Positions 8,562 to 17,534 of a stretch of DNA of 64,000 nucleotides are shown piece by piece. How positions within the stretch are numbered: the stretch's first letter is position 1; each line of letters opens with the position of its first letter. Under the pieces are notes generated by a model. It was not told the origin of the DNA. It saw only the letters and a program-made list of their open reading frames with translations, and did not search any database. This DNA comes from Burkholderia sp. FERM BP-3421 (lineage in GTDB: Bacteria > Pseudomonadota > Gammaproteobacteria > Burkholderiales > Burkholderiaceae), in contig NZ_CP117782.1 of NCBI RefSeq assembly GCF_028657905.1, forward strand, positions 372,001 to 436,000. Reading direction: 5' to 3'. A program made the translations under genes and the position numbers.

Positions 8562-8590
8562 CGCCGGCCCCGCATGTCGCGGGGCCGGCG
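8562..8590 (+). terminator. GC-rich hairpin after pirin gene
   Basis: cgccggccccgc and gcggggccggcg form a perfect 12-bp stem with a 5-base loop, starting 5 bp after the pirin stop codon. There is no T tract, so it may be an intrinsic-like or Rho-aided end and not a classical terminator. Confidence 0.5.
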
Positions 8591-8649
8591 GCCGCGTTTC
8601 GGCCGCGTTTCGGCCGCGTTTCGGCCGCGTTTCGGCCATTCGGCCATTC
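8590..8649. repeat. Short tandem repeat, 4 x 11 bp plus 2 x 8 bp
   Basis: The unit ggccgcgtttc is repeated four times without change (8590-8633), then ggccattc twice. It starts on the last base of the preceding hairpin and lies in the gap between pirin and the acetyltransferase gene. Confidence 0.9.
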
Positions 8650-8759
8650 GGCGCGCGGCGCGTACGGGGTCGCCCGGCTGGCGCGCGCGGGACATCGCGG
8701 CATAATGCCCGGCTAGGCGCCGCGATCCGTGCGGCGCGTGCCCAGGATTTTCTTCGTCA

Positions 8760-9247
8760 TGAATGCCTCTGCCGTTTCGTCATCCCATGTGTCCGCCCTC
8801 TCGTTCGAATGGCGTTGGAGGCCGTTCGCGGCGCTGTCGCCCGTCGAGGTCTACCAGATCCTGTCGGCCCGCAGCGACGTGTTCGTGGTCGAGCAGAACT
8901 GCGTGTACCGCGACATCGATCATGCGGACTTCGACGCCTGGCATCTTGGCGCGCACGATGAAGCAGGGCAGCTGGCGGGCTACTTGAGGGTCTTGCTGCC
9001 GGACGCGACGGAGCCCGACATCCGGATCGGCCGGGTGCTGACGACGCAGGCGTTTCGCGGCATGGGCCTCGGCAACCGGCTGCTCGCCGAGGCGCTCGAA
9101 CGGATTCGCGCGCAGTGGCCCGGCACGCCGATCAGCCTGCATGCGCAGGCGCATCTGCAGAAGTACTACGGCGCGTTCGGATTCGCGCCCAGTTCCGAGG
9201 TGCACGACGAGGACGGCATCCCGCACGTGTGGATGCGGTCGGCCTGA
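8760..9247 (+). CDS. ElaA-like GNAT N-acetyltransferase
   Basis: The 162-residue protein resembles ElaA: RPFAALSPVEVYQILSAR near the start, RSDVFVVEQNCVYRDIDHAD, then the acetyl-CoA binding loop RVLTTQAFRGMGLGNRLL (R-x-x-G-x-G type) and AHLQKYYGAFGFAP near the end. It transfers acetyl groups from acetyl-CoA to an unknown acceptor. The ATG at 8760 is preferred since the family pattern starts soon after; an upstream ATG at 8729 remains possible. The stop codon lies inside the first unit of a 14-bp tandem repeat, so the repeat has grown from, or into, the gene end. Confidence 0.85.
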
Positions 9248-9351
9248 CGCGGTCGGCCTGACGCGGTCGGCCTGACGCGGTCGGCTAGACGCGGTCGGCC
9301 AGACGCGGTCGGCCAGACGCGGTCGGCCAGACGCGGTCGGCCAGACGCGGG
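9240..9351. repeat. Minisatellite, 8 x 14 bp
   Basis: Eight head-to-tail copies of cggcctgacgcggt and its variant cggccagacgcggt run in exact 14-bp register. Copies 1-3 have cctgac, copy 4 ctagac, copies 5-8 ccagac, so variants are sorted along the array as expected from slippage. The first copy contains the stop codon of the acetyltransferase gene. Confidence 0.95.
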
Positions 9352-9370
9352 GCGCGGCGGCGCGCCCCGC
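9347..9370. terminator. GC-rich hairpin between convergent genes
   Basis: gcggggcgcg / cgcgccccgc forms a 10-bp stem around a 4-base loop, overlapping the last minisatellite unit. It lies between two converging genes. There is no T tract, so a terminator role is only likely. Confidence 0.4.
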
Positions 9371-9378
9371 GCGCGCCG

Positions 9379-10248
9379 TCAATGCGGCGCGGCCGGCACG
9401 GCGCCGCGCTGCGGGCGCGCGTCGCGCTCGTTGCGCAGGCGGCCGCGCGCCGACAGGCGCATCCAGTGGCGCAGCGCGATCAGCGCGCCGATCACGCTCA
9501 TCATCGAGCCGGGGATCCACAGCAGCAGGCCGCCGATCTGCTGGTCGCGCAGCGGGCTCAGCCAGGTGAACGCGCGGCCGCAGATCGAATACACGGGATA
9601 CAGCTCGTGCGGCGTGAAGAAGATCAGCGCGCCGAGCACGATCTGCGGCGGGATCGCCGCGACGATGACCAGGATCCGCCGTCCCGGCGCAAGCCGCGCC
9701 GGCGGGGCGGGCCGTGGATCGAGGACGAGCCACCAGAACAGCAGCCCGTCGATCACCATGCTCCAGTTCATCACGCGATAGAGCCGCCAGTCGAGCATCG
9801 CGATGAAGTGGATCGGCGAGAGCAGCCAGAAATAGATCAGCCCGACGAACAGCACCACCGCGACGACCGGATTGAACACGACGTCAAGCGCGATCCGCAC
9901 CGGCTTGAATGCGAGCGTGGGGCCGACGAAGCGGCGTCGCCACGCGGCCGGGATCCCCGCGCGCAGCGCGGCGCCCGGATACGACAGCGCGATGAAGAAT
10001 GGCCCCAGGTGGTGCAGCACGAGGTGCTGCGCGCGGTGCATGAAGAACTCGTGTTCGAAGAAGTAGTCGAGCCGCGTGTGCAGTGCGACGTACAGCGCCG
10101 TGAGCCCGAGCCAGAACGAGAAGCGCCGCAGCGGCGAGACTTTCGCCTTGCGCGCGCCGCGGATGAACAGCACGGCCGCGACGAGGACCGCGATTACCAC
10201 GGTCGGCGACGGCTCCCACGGTTCGAGCCAGTACAGGAGTTCCATCAC
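9379..10248 (-). CDS. Cytochrome c oxidase assembly protein, CtaG/Caa3 family
   Basis: The 289-residue integral membrane protein has about seven hydrophobic segments and the CtaG_Caa3 features: a conserved HLVLHHLGPFFIALSYPG segment with several histidines, FEHEFFMHRAQH before it, and MNWSMVIDGLLFWWLVLDPRP later. This family helps insert copper into heme-copper oxidase. It is the third gene of a minus-strand set SCO - PCuAC - CtaG, starting 8 bp downstream of the PCuAC stop, which strongly suggests a copper-delivery operon for cytochrome oxidase. Confidence 0.88.
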   Translation of the reverse strand: MMELLYWLEPWEPSPTVVIAVLVAAVLFIRGARKAKVSPLRRFSFWLGLTALYVALHTRLDYFFEHEFFMHRAQHLVLHHLGPFFIALSYPGAALRAGIPAAWRRRFVGPTLAFKPVRIALDVVFNPVVAVVLFVGLIYFWLLSPIHFIAMLDWRLYRVMNWSMVIDGLLFWWLVLDPRPAPPARLAPGRRILVIVAAIPPQIVLGALIFFTPHELYPVYSICGRAFTWLSPLRDQQIGGLLLWIPGSMMSVIGALIALRHWMRLSARGRLRNERDARPQRGAVPAAPH

Positions 10249-10255
10249 GCGAGAC

Positions 10256-10705
10256 TTACTTGGTGGTCTGCGCGGGCGACTTCACGGCGAACGGCGTCTC
10301 GAGCTTCTCGCCGTCGGAGAACGTGAGGCGCAGGTGCACGGTGTCGCCCGGCTTGATCGCGTGCTTCGGTTCTTCGAGCATGAAGTGGTAGCCGCCCGGC
10401 GCGATGTCGACCTTGCCGCGCGCGGGGATCGTCAGCTTGTCGACCATCACCATCTGTTGGGTCGAGCCGTTCGAGACGGTCTGGTGCAGCATCGTCATCC
10501 CGTATTCGGGGCTGTCGACGTCGACGAGATCGATCGGCTTGTCGCTGGTGTTGACGAGGGTCACGTAGCCGGCGGCGGGCAGCTTGTTCGGCAGCCAGCG
10601 CACCCAGGCGTTCTGCGCGCTGATCGCGTCGGTGCCGCCCGCGTAGGCGTGCAGGCTCAACGACAGGGTGGCGAGCGCGGCGAGGGTCTTCAGTTTGGTC
10701 GACAT
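10256..10705 (-). CDS. Periplasmic copper chaperone, PCu(A)C family
   Basis: The 149-residue protein has a cleavable signal peptide (TLAALATLSLSLHAYAGG) and the PCu(A)C copper-binding pattern of Met and His residues: YGMTMLHQ, QQMVMVD and GGYHFMLEEP. In the periplasm it carries Cu(I) and, with SCO proteins, fills the CuA or CuB site of cytochrome oxidase. It lies between the SCO gene (28-bp gap) and the CtaG gene (8-bp gap). Length is normal for the family. Confidence 0.92.
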   Translation of the reverse strand: MSTKLKTLAALATLSLSLHAYAGGTDAISAQNAWVRWLPNKLPAAGYVTLVNTSDKPIDLVDVDSPEYGMTMLHQTVSNGSTQQMVMVDKLTIPARGKVDIAPGGYHFMLEEPKHAIKPGDTVHLRLTFSDGEKLETPFAVKSPAQTTK

Positions 10706-10733
10706 GGCGGGGACCTTTTCGGTGAATGCCGTT

Positions 10734-11378
10734 TCAGGAACGGTTGACGATGATCCGGCGCAGATCGGTGGCGATCGCGGCGGGGGAATCCTGGTCGGTC
10801 GCGAGCAGGCGCGCGCGGCCCTGCGCGTCGAACACGTAGACGGCGGAACTGTGCGTGACCTCGTAGCCGCCGCTCGGATCGCGCTTTTCCATCTGGTAGG
10901 CGACGCGATAGCGCTTCGCGAGCGATTCGATCTGGCGCTCGGTGCCGGTCAGGCCGTACGCATGCGCGGCGTCGAACGCGGCCACGTAGTCGCGCATCGC
11001 CGCGGGGGTATCGCGCGCGGGATCGACCGAGACGAACAGGATCCGCACGTCGCGCGCATCGGGGCCCAGCAGCGCGAGCACCTGCATCAGGCGCGCCATG
11101 GTTTCGGGGCAGACGTCCGGGCAGTGCGTGTAGCCGAAGTAGACGAGCGCGACCTGGCCGCGGAACGCGGCGGCGTCGATCGGCTGACCGTTCTCGCCCG
11201 TCAGCGTGAAGGTGAGGTCGGGCAGGTGGCCCGTCACGTTCGCGAGCGTCCACGGCGCTTCGCGGGACGAGCAGGCGGCCAGCGTCGCGGCGGCCAGGAG
11301 GCCGGCGAGGGCGAGGCGAACGGTGCGGACGACGCGGGTGCGGGCGGACAGGCGCCGCGCGGTTGGCTGAAACGGCAT
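10734..11378 (-). CDS. SCO1/SenC family copper metallochaperone, lipoprotein
   Basis: The chosen start (ATG at 11378) gives 214 residues beginning MPFQPTARR followed by a signal with lipobox (TLAACSS), so the protein should be membrane-anchored facing the periplasm. It has the thioredoxin-like SCO fold with the copper ligands Cys-x-x-x-Cys (THCPDVCPETM) and the distant His in YEVTHSSAVY. SCO proteins act as thiol reductase and copper donor for the CuA site. A longer in-frame extension upstream is rejected since it would bury the lipoprotein signal. It heads the copper operon and is divergent from otsB across 256 bp. Confidence 0.92.
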   Translation of the reverse strand: MPFQPTARRLSARTRVVRTVRLALAGLLAAATLAACSSREAPWTLANVTGHLPDLTFTLTGENGQPIDAAAFRGQVALVYFGYTHCPDVCPETMARLMQVLALLGPDARDVRILFVSVDPARDTPAAMRDYVAAFDAAHAYGLTGTERQIESLAKRYRVAYQMEKRDPSGGYEVTHSSAVYVFDAQGRARLLATDQDSPAAIATDLRRIIVNRS

Positions 11379-11634
11379 TCCAGGGCTCGGTCGAAGAATG
11401 GCGGGGACGGCGGCGATGCGCCGCTTTCCGGCGGTTGCGACTGTAACGCACTTTGATCGGGATCGTCCTTTCGAAACGCGTGCAAAGCGTCCGGCCGGGG
11501 CAAAATGTCGCATCGGCGCGGTCTTGCGGTCCAGGCGCGGCCGTGCGTTTTGCGCATGGTGGCCGCGAGGCGCGGTAAGATGCGCACATTTCCCGGCGGA
11601 CCGCCCCGCCAGCGGTCATTCTTCCAGCGAATCG

Positions 11635-12387
11635 ATGCAATCCGTCCCGGCTTCCTTCTCCCTGAGCGACACCGCTTTCTTCTTCGATTTCGACGGCACG
11701 CTCGTCGAATTGGCGCCCACGCCCGACAGCATTCACGTCCCGCCCACGCTGCCCGCGCTGCTCGACAGCCTGCGGCAGCGCGCGCACGGCGCGCTCGCGA
11801 TCGTCTCGGGGCGCGCGATCGACAGCATCGACGCGTTCGTGCGGCTGCCCGACCTGCCGGTCGCGGGCCTGCACGGCGCGGAACGGCGCGATGCGAACGG
11901 CGACGTGCAGCGGATCGGTTTCAACGACGCCCGCCTGTTGCGCATCGAGCGCGAACTGGCCGCGTTCGTCGAGCGCCATGCGGGCATGCTGCTGGAGATC
12001 AAGGGCGCGGCGGTCGCGCTGCATTTCCGCAATGCGCCCGAGCACGAAGTGGCGGCGCAGCGCGCGGCCGAGCGGCTGGTCGCCGAGTATGCGGACGCGT
12101 ATGTGCTGCAACCGGGCAAGATGGTGTGCGAGATCAAGCCGAAGGGCGTCGACAAGGGCCGCGCGGTGACGGCGTTCCTCGCCGAGCCGCCGTTCGCGGG
12201 CCGCACGCCGGTGTTCGCCGGCGACGACCTGACCGACGAGAAGGGCTTCGCCGCCGTCAATGCGGCGGGCGGGCTGTCGATCAAGGTGGGCGCGGGCGAG
12301 ACCACGGCGCGCTGCCGCGTCGAGTCGGTCGACGCGTTTCATGCGTTGCTCGCGCAGTGGCTGTCGACCGGCAGCGTGCGCGCATGA
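11635..12387 (+). CDS. otsB: Trehalose-6-phosphate phosphatase
   Basis: The 250-residue HAD-superfamily protein has motif I FFDFDGTLVE with the nucleophilic Asp, motif II-like IVSGR, a conserved Lys in EIKPKGVDKGRA and motif IV GDDLTDEKGF. OtsB removes phosphate from trehalose-6-phosphate to give trehalose, an osmotic and desiccation protectant. The start at 11635 is chosen because the HAD core begins 15 residues later; the frame is open upstream but without family similarity. Its stop overlaps the otsA start (ATGA), so the two are translationally coupled. Confidence 0.95.
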   Translation: MQSVPASFSLSDTAFFFDFDGTLVELAPTPDSIHVPPTLPALLDSLRQRAHGALAIVSGRAIDSIDAFVRLPDLPVAGLHGAERRDANGDVQRIGFNDARLLRIERELAAFVERHAGMLLEIKGAAVALHFRNAPEHEVAAQRAAERLVAEYADAYVLQPGKMVCEIKPKGVDKGRAVTAFLAEPPFAGRTPVFAGDDLTDEKGFAAVNAAGGLSIKVGAGETTARCRVESVDAFHALLAQWLSTGSVRA

Positions 12388-13772
12388 GCCGCCTCATCAT
12401 CGTATCGAACCGCGTCGCGCCGATTTCCGAAGGCGAGCCGGCGGCGGGCGGGCTCGCGATCGGGGTGTACGACGCGCTCAAGGAAACGGGCGGCATGTGG
12501 TTCGGCTGGAGCGGCGACGTGGTCGCCTCGGGCGCGCCCCAGATCCACGTCGAGGAGCGCGGCCCGGTCACGTTCGCGACGATCGGGCTCGCGCGGCGCG
12601 ATTACGAGCAGTACTACCGCGGCTTCTCGAACGCGACGCTGTGGCCCACGTTTCACTACCGCACCGACCTGATCCAGTACGACCGCCACGAATTCGAGGG
12701 CTACTGCCGGGTCAACATGTGGCTCGCGCAGCAACTCGTGCCGCTGCTGCACGAGGACGATGTGATCTGGGTGCACGACTACCACCTGATCCCGTTCGCG
12801 CAGGCGCTGCGCGCGGCCGGCGTGAAGAACCGCATCGGCTTCTTCCTGCACATCCCGTTCCCGGCCGCGCAGGTGCTCGTCAACGTGCCGCCGCACCGGG
12901 CGCTCGTCGAGGCGCTGTGCGCGTTCGACCTGCTCGGCTTCCAGACCACCTCCGATCTGCGCGCCTTCTGCGACTACATCGAGCACGAGGCGGGCGGCAC
13001 GGTCGAGCCGGGCGGGCGGGCCGTCACGGTGCGCGCGTTCGGCCGCACGCTCGGCGCGGGCGCCTATCCGATCGGCGTCTACCCGGACGAGATCGCCGCG
13101 CTCGCGCAGGCGGGCCAGAGCGGCAAGGCGGTGCGCACGCTCGCGACCTCGCTGCGCGGCCGGCAGCTCGTGATGAGCGTCGACCGGCTCGATTATTCGA
13201 AGGGGCTCGTCGAGCGCTTCCGCGCCTTCGAGAAGCTGCTCGAACACGAGGCCGCGTACCGCAACCATGTGTCGTTCCTGCAGATCGCGCCGTCGACGCG
13301 CGCGGACCTGCGCGCCTACCAGGACATCCGGCTCCAGCTCGAGGCCGAATCGGGGCGCATCAACGGGCGCTTCGCGGAACTCGACTGGGCGCCGATCCTG
13401 TACATCCACCGGCAGTACGAGCGCCAGCTGCTGGCCGCGCTGTACCGGCTCGCGCGCGTCGGCTACGTGACGCCGCTGCGCGACGGGATGAACCTGGTCG
13501 CGAAGGAATACGTGTCGGCGCAGGATCCCGAGGATCCGGGCGTGCTGGTGCTGTCGCGCTTCGCGGGCGCGGCGCACGAGCTGACGGGCGCGCTGATCGT
13601 CAATCCGATCGACATCGGCGGGATGGCGGACGCGCTGTCGCAGGCGCTGTCGATGCCGCTCGCCGAGCGGCGCGCGCGCTATGCGGACATGATCGCGCAG
13701 CTGCGCGAGAACAATGTATCGGTGTGGCGCGACCATTTCCTGACCGACCTGAAGTCGCGCCCGCGCGCCTGA
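12384..13772 (+). CDS. otsA: Trehalose-6-phosphate synthase
   Basis: The 462-residue GT20 enzyme makes trehalose-6-phosphate from UDP-glucose and glucose-6-phosphate. Visible hallmarks are SNRVAPISEGEPAAGGLA at the N-end with the substrate Arg, GMWFGWSG, WVHDYHLIPFA, GFFLHIPFP, SVDRLDYSKGL, and the C-terminal LRDGMNLVAKEYV. Length is typical of OtsA. It follows otsB in a 4-bp overlap and ends before a strong terminator, so otsBA is a complete two-gene operon. The order phosphatase then synthase is common in this group. Confidence 0.96.
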   Translation: MSRLIIVSNRVAPISEGEPAAGGLAIGVYDALKETGGMWFGWSGDVVASGAPQIHVEERGPVTFATIGLARRDYEQYYRGFSNATLWPTFHYRTDLIQYDRHEFEGYCRVNMWLAQQLVPLLHEDDVIWVHDYHLIPFAQALRAAGVKNRIGFFLHIPFPAAQVLVNVPPHRALVEALCAFDLLGFQTTSDLRAFCDYIEHEAGGTVEPGGRAVTVRAFGRTLGAGAYPIGVYPDEIAALAQAGQSGKAVRTLATSLRGRQLVMSVDRLDYSKGLVERFRAFEKLLEHEAAYRNHVSFLQIAPSTRADLRAYQDIRLQLEAESGRINGRFAELDWAPILYIHRQYERQLLAALYRLARVGYVTPLRDGMNLVAKEYVSAQDPEDPGVLVLSRFAGAAHELTGALIVNPIDIGGMADALSQALSMPLAERRARYADMIAQLRENNVSVWRDHFLTDLKSRPRA

Positions 13773-13800
13773 ACGGAGCCGGCCGGTTCACCCAGGGAAA

Positions 13801-13833
13801 AAGCCGCGCGGCGTGACGCCGCGCGGCTTTTTT
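13801..13833. terminator. Strong terminator after otsA
   Basis: aagccgcgcggcg tga cgccgcgcggctt is a perfect 13-bp stem with a 3-base loop, preceded by aaaa and followed by tttttt. It can act on both strands, serving otsA and the convergent ABC exporter gene. Confidence 0.9.
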
Positions 13834-13858
13834 CGCTGTGAGGCGGCGCGCGCCGCGC

Positions 13859-15682
13859 TCAGGCGACGCGTTCGCCGTCCGCGCCGCCGCCGGGCGCGGG
13901 CAGGTGGTGCTGCTTCGCGAGCAGGTCGCGGTACAGGCCGGGACGATTGCGCAGGACCTCGGGGCTGCCGTCGTCGATCACCTTGCCGGTGCTCATCACG
14001 ATGATCCGGTCGAAGTTGCGCAGCGTCGACAGCCGGTGCGCGATCGCGATCACGGTGCGGCCGACCATCAGGCGGTCGAGCGCGGCCTGGATCGCTTCCT
14101 CGGAGGCGCTGTCGAGCGCCGAGGTCGCCTCGTCGAGCAGCAGGATCGGCGCATCCTTGAGGATCGCGCGCGCGATCGCGATGCGCTGCCGCTGGCCGCC
14201 CGACAGCTTCACGCCGCGGTCGCCGACGATCGTGTCGTAGCCTTCCGGCATCGCCTCGATGAAGTCGGCGCAGCGCGCCTCGCGCGCGGCGGCGAGCACC
14301 GCCTCGCGGCTTGCGTCGGGACGGCCGTACGCGATGTTCTCGTAGATCGAGCGATGGAACAGCGAGATGTCCTGCGGCACCAGCGCGATCGACTGGCGCA
14401 GGCTGTCCTGCGTGAGCGTGGCGAGATCCTGGCCGTCGATCCTGATCGCGCCGTGCTGCACGTCGTAGAAGCGCTGCAGCAGCGCGAGCACGGTCGACTT
14501 GCCGGCGCCCGACTTGCCGATCAGGCCGACGCGCTGGCCGGGCTCGATGTGCAGGTCGAAGTGGTCGAGGATCGGCCGGCGCTTCGGGTACGCGAACGTG
14601 ACCCGCTCGAAATCGACGCGGCCGCCGCGCGGCGCGAGCAGGACGGCGTCGGAGCGATCCGGCATGCCGTGCGGTTCGAGCAGGGTCCGGACGGCCTCCG
14701 AGAGGCGCGCGACGTGCTGCGTGACGTCGACGAGCGCGACGGCGAGATCGCGCGTACCGTGCAGGATCGTGAAGCCGAGCGAGCTGACGAGCACGATGTC
14801 GCCCGAGGTCGCCTGGCCGCGGTCCCACAGCCACAGCGCCCAGCCGAGCAGGCCGGCCGACAGCATCGCGGTGATCACCGCGTGCAGCAGCCGCAGCTTC
14901 TCGAGATACAGCAGGCTTTGCTGGCGCGCGTCCATTTCCGCCTTGACGGTCGCGCCGAAGCGTTTCTGCTCGCGCAGCGTCATGCCGAACGCGCGCACGA
15001 GGCCCATGTTGCCGATCACGTCGACCAGTTCGCCGTCGACGGCCGCGGCCTTCGATGCGAAATTGTGATGGCGCACCGAGCCGCGGCCCGCGAGCTTGAA
15101 CAGCACGATCGCGAGCACGGCCGAACAGCCGAGCAGGCCGAGCGCCATCAGCGGATTGACGACGATGATCATCAGGATCGCGCCGATCACCGCGATGCAC
15201 GGCGGCAGCACGTTCCACGCCATCGTGTTCTCGGCGGTGTAGATGGCGTTCGAGGTCGCGGTGATCCGGCTCGCGAGCGTGCCCGGCTGCTTCTCCGCGT
15301 AGTAGGTCGGGGAGTGGCCGCTCAGGTACTGGAACAAGTCGCGCCGCAGGTCGCCCGTCACCGCGACGAAGGTGTGCGCGGCAACCCAGCCGCCGACGCG
15401 CCACAGCAGGTTGTCGGCGGCGATCAGGCCGACCAGGAGCGCGAACGCGCCCCACAGCGGCCCCGGATGGTGGCGGCCGGCCGCGAGCACGTCGATCAGG
15501 TGCTTGATCGCGTATTGCGAGCCGAGCGCGCAGCCGACGGCCGCCAGCACGCTCCCGAGCACGATCATGTGCGCGACGGGATGCATCCTGATGTAGCGGA
15601 ACAGGAAAGCGAGCGGACGGCTCGCGTAGCTCGAGAGCTTCGCGTTGTATGCGTTGCGCTGGGCAGGGGTGAGAGCTTCCAA
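13859..15682 (-). CDS. ABC exporter, fused membrane and ATP-binding domains (MsbA-like)
   Basis: About 607 residues from a TTG start at 15682 (MEALTPAQRNAYNA...). The start is uncertain because no ATG or GTG lies in frame near the beginning of similarity. An ABC_membrane domain with six hydrophobic segments (about residues 25-315) is followed by a nucleotide-binding domain: Walker A GLIGKSGAGKST, signature LSGGQRQRIAIARA, Walker B ILLLDEATSALD and the H-loop IAHRLSTL. Such half-transporters work as dimers to export lipids, lipid-linked sugars or drugs. The glycosyltransferase gene lies on the other side of a long divergent gap, so a role in envelope glycolipids is possible but unproved. Confidence 0.88.
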   Translation of the reverse strand: MEALTPAQRNAYNAKLSSYASRPLAFLFRYIRMHPVAHMIVLGSVLAAVGCALGSQYAIKHLIDVLAAGRHHPGPLWGAFALLVGLIAADNLLWRVGGWVAAHTFVAVTGDLRRDLFQYLSGHSPTYYAEKQPGTLASRITATSNAIYTAENTMAWNVLPPCIAVIGAILMIIVVNPLMALGLLGCSAVLAIVLFKLAGRGSVRHHNFASKAAAVDGELVDVIGNMGLVRAFGMTLREQKRFGATVKAEMDARQQSLLYLEKLRLLHAVITAMLSAGLLGWALWLWDRGQATSGDIVLVSSLGFTILHGTRDLAVALVDVTQHVARLSEAVRTLLEPHGMPDRSDAVLLAPRGGRVDFERVTFAYPKRRPILDHFDLHIEPGQRVGLIGKSGAGKSTVLALLQRFYDVQHGAIRIDGQDLATLTQDSLRQSIALVPQDISLFHRSIYENIAYGRPDASREAVLAAAREARCADFIEAMPEGYDTIVGDRGVKLSGGQRQRIAIARAILKDAPILLLDEATSALDSASEEAIQAALDRLMVGRTVIAIAHRLSTLRNFDRIIVMSTGKVIDDGSPEVLRNRPGLYRDLLAKQHHLPAPGGGADGERVA

Positions 15683-16249
15683 AATTGTGCGTGTGGTGAA
15701 CCAGTGGTTGGACGCCGCGCGCCCGCGGCCGACAGGCCGCGACACGGACGAAAGCCGGCATTGTAAACAAGCCCGTGCGCGATGCCGCGTCGATGTTTGT
15801 GTCGCGGCGGCATCCGGCTCATTTTGAGATAAAATTCCACATCTTGCGATGGGCAGCCAGATTGCGGTGCAGCAACTCGGGCGCGGTCGCGGTGAAGGCG
15901 GGGCGCCAAGCCTGCCGCGAGTGGGTCCTACTCTAAATCTGTCTTTAAAATTAAAGGGTTGCAAAGTGTTGCACCTTTGTAACAAGGTAAAGACTTTGAA
16001 ATCTTGTGCGCCGCAGCGGAAAAATTTGCTGATAATGAGCGCCGGGTTGGCCCTCCGGATTTTTTACGGGATCCTGTCAACGGGGCGTGCGGTCGCGCGT
16101 TCTAAGCGGGGTGCCTCGCTGATCCAAGGCCAGCGCGCATTCCAGGCCGCGAACCGGTCCTTTCGTCTGACGTTCGCACGACACAACCGGTCGGGCAGGG
16201 CGCTCAACCCACAGCTGCATTTTTTGCCGATTTTTTAGGAGTTACGCAC
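15683..16249 (+). other. Divergent intergenic region with AT-rich promoter patches
   Basis: No gene is recognised in these 567 bp. Two AT-rich patches, about 15820-15840 and 15935-16050, probably hold the promoters of the ABC exporter and the glycosyltransferase. A gcaaag...ctttgt dyad at about 15961-15982 is a possible operator. A ttaggag ribosome-binding site lies at 16237-16243. Confidence 0.4.
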
Positions 16250-17314
16250 ATGCGAATCGCTCAAATCGCTCCATTGCACGAAGCGGTTCCCCCGAAGTTG
16301 TACGGTGGCACCGAACGCGTGGTGTCCTACCTGACCGAAGCGCTGGTCGAGGCGGGCCATGACGTCACGTTGTTCGCGAGCGGCGATTCGCAAACGTCGG
16401 CGAAGCTCGAGGCCGTGTGGCCGCAGGCGCTGCGCCTCGACCCGACGATCCGCGACGTGATGGCGCCGCACATGCTGCTGCTCGAGCAGGTGCGTCGTCG
16501 CGCGGACGAGTTCGACGTGCTGCACTTCCACATCGACTACTACCCGTTCCCGCTGTTCTCGCGCCAGCCGGTGCCGCACCTGACGACGCTGCACGGCCGC
16601 CTCGACCTGCCGGAACTGCAGCCGATCTTCAACACCTTCAGCGACGTGCCGGTCGTGTCGATCTCCGACAACCAGCGCATGCCGCTGCAACAGGCGAACT
16701 GGCTGTCGACCGTCTATCACGGCCTGCCGGAAAACCTGCTGAAGCCGCTGCCGGACGTGAAACCGAGCTACCTCGCGTTCCTCGGCCGGATTTCGCCGGA
16801 GAAGCGCGTCGACACGGCGATCCGCATCGCCGCGCAGGCCGGCATGCCGATCAAGATCGCGGCCAAGCTCGACAAGGCCGATCGCGCCTACTACGAAGAG
16901 CAGATCAAGCCGCTGTTCGCGCTGCCGCACGTCGAATACATCGGCGAGATCAGCGAATCCGAGAAGGCCGAGTTCCTCGGCAACGCGCACGCGCTGCTGT
17001 TCCCGATCGACTGGCCGGAGCCGTTCGGCCTGGTGATGATCGAGGCGATGGCATGCGGCACGCCGGTGATCGCGTTCAAGCGCGGCTCGGTGCCTGAAGT
17101 GATCGACAACGGCGTCTCGGGCTTCGTCGTCGAGGACGAGCTGTCGGCCGTGGCGGCCGTCAAGCGTCTGCATACGCTGCCGCGCGAGCAAGTGCGCGCA
17201 GCCTTCGAAGCGCGCTTCTCGTCGAAGGTGATGGCGCAGAACTACGTCAAGGGTTACGAAGAACTGCTGCGCCGGAAGCGCCGCACGGTCCTGCGCGAAG
17301 TCAACGCCGGCTAA
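16250..17314 (+). CDS. GT4-family glycosyltransferase
   Basis: The 354-residue protein has a GT-B fold pattern: N-terminal MRIAQIAPLHEAVPPKLYGGTERVV with the glycine-rich loop, and C-terminal donor-binding motif EPFGLVMIEAMACGTPVIAF with the E-x7-E arrangement, then GSVPEVIDNGVSGFVV. It transfers a sugar from a nucleotide donor to an unknown acceptor at the cytoplasmic side. The ATG follows a clear ttaggag site. It is monocistronic, ending before an 18-bp perfect hairpin. No polysaccharide cluster surrounds it, so a stand-alone glycolipid or stress role is possible. Confidence 0.9.
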   Translation: MRIAQIAPLHEAVPPKLYGGTERVVSYLTEALVEAGHDVTLFASGDSQTSAKLEAVWPQALRLDPTIRDVMAPHMLLLEQVRRRADEFDVLHFHIDYYPFPLFSRQPVPHLTTLHGRLDLPELQPIFNTFSDVPVVSISDNQRMPLQQANWLSTVYHGLPENLLKPLPDVKPSYLAFLGRISPEKRVDTAIRIAAQAGMPIKIAAKLDKADRAYYEEQIKPLFALPHVEYIGEISESEKAEFLGNAHALLFPIDWPEPFGLVMIEAMACGTPVIAFKRGSVPEVIDNGVSGFVVEDELSAVAAVKRLHTLPREQVRAAFEARFSSKVMAQNYVKGYEELLRRKRRTVLREVNAG

Positions 17315-17333
17315 GCCGCCGCGCCTCGCGCGC

Positions 17334-17372
17334 CACGACGCCCCGCACGGGTTGCCCGTGCGGGGCGTCGTG
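17334..17372 (+). terminator. 18-bp perfect hairpin after the glycosyltransferase
   Basis: cacgacgccccgcacggg and cccgtgcggggcgtcgtg pair over 18 bp with loop ttg. There is no T tract after it, but the position 20 bp after the stop codon makes an end-of-transcript or mRNA-stabilising role likely. Confidence 0.6.
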
Positions 17373-17534
17373 CATTTCACGGCCGGGATCTGTTGTATCC
17401 GCGCCGCGCGGGGCCGGGCGCAGCGCCGCAAACCCGTGATTTATAACGTAGATTCATCTGCGATACCGGTAATGTCCCTATAATGGCCGTGCCTTGAAAT
17501 CCGGCCCCGGCCGACCGTCGACAGGAGAGCAGTT

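Noticed and set aside
11505..12383. Upstream extension of OtsA by nearly 300 residues
   Set aside because: This part overlaps otsB in another frame; OtsA similarity begins exactly at the ATG at 12384 that overlaps the otsB stop.
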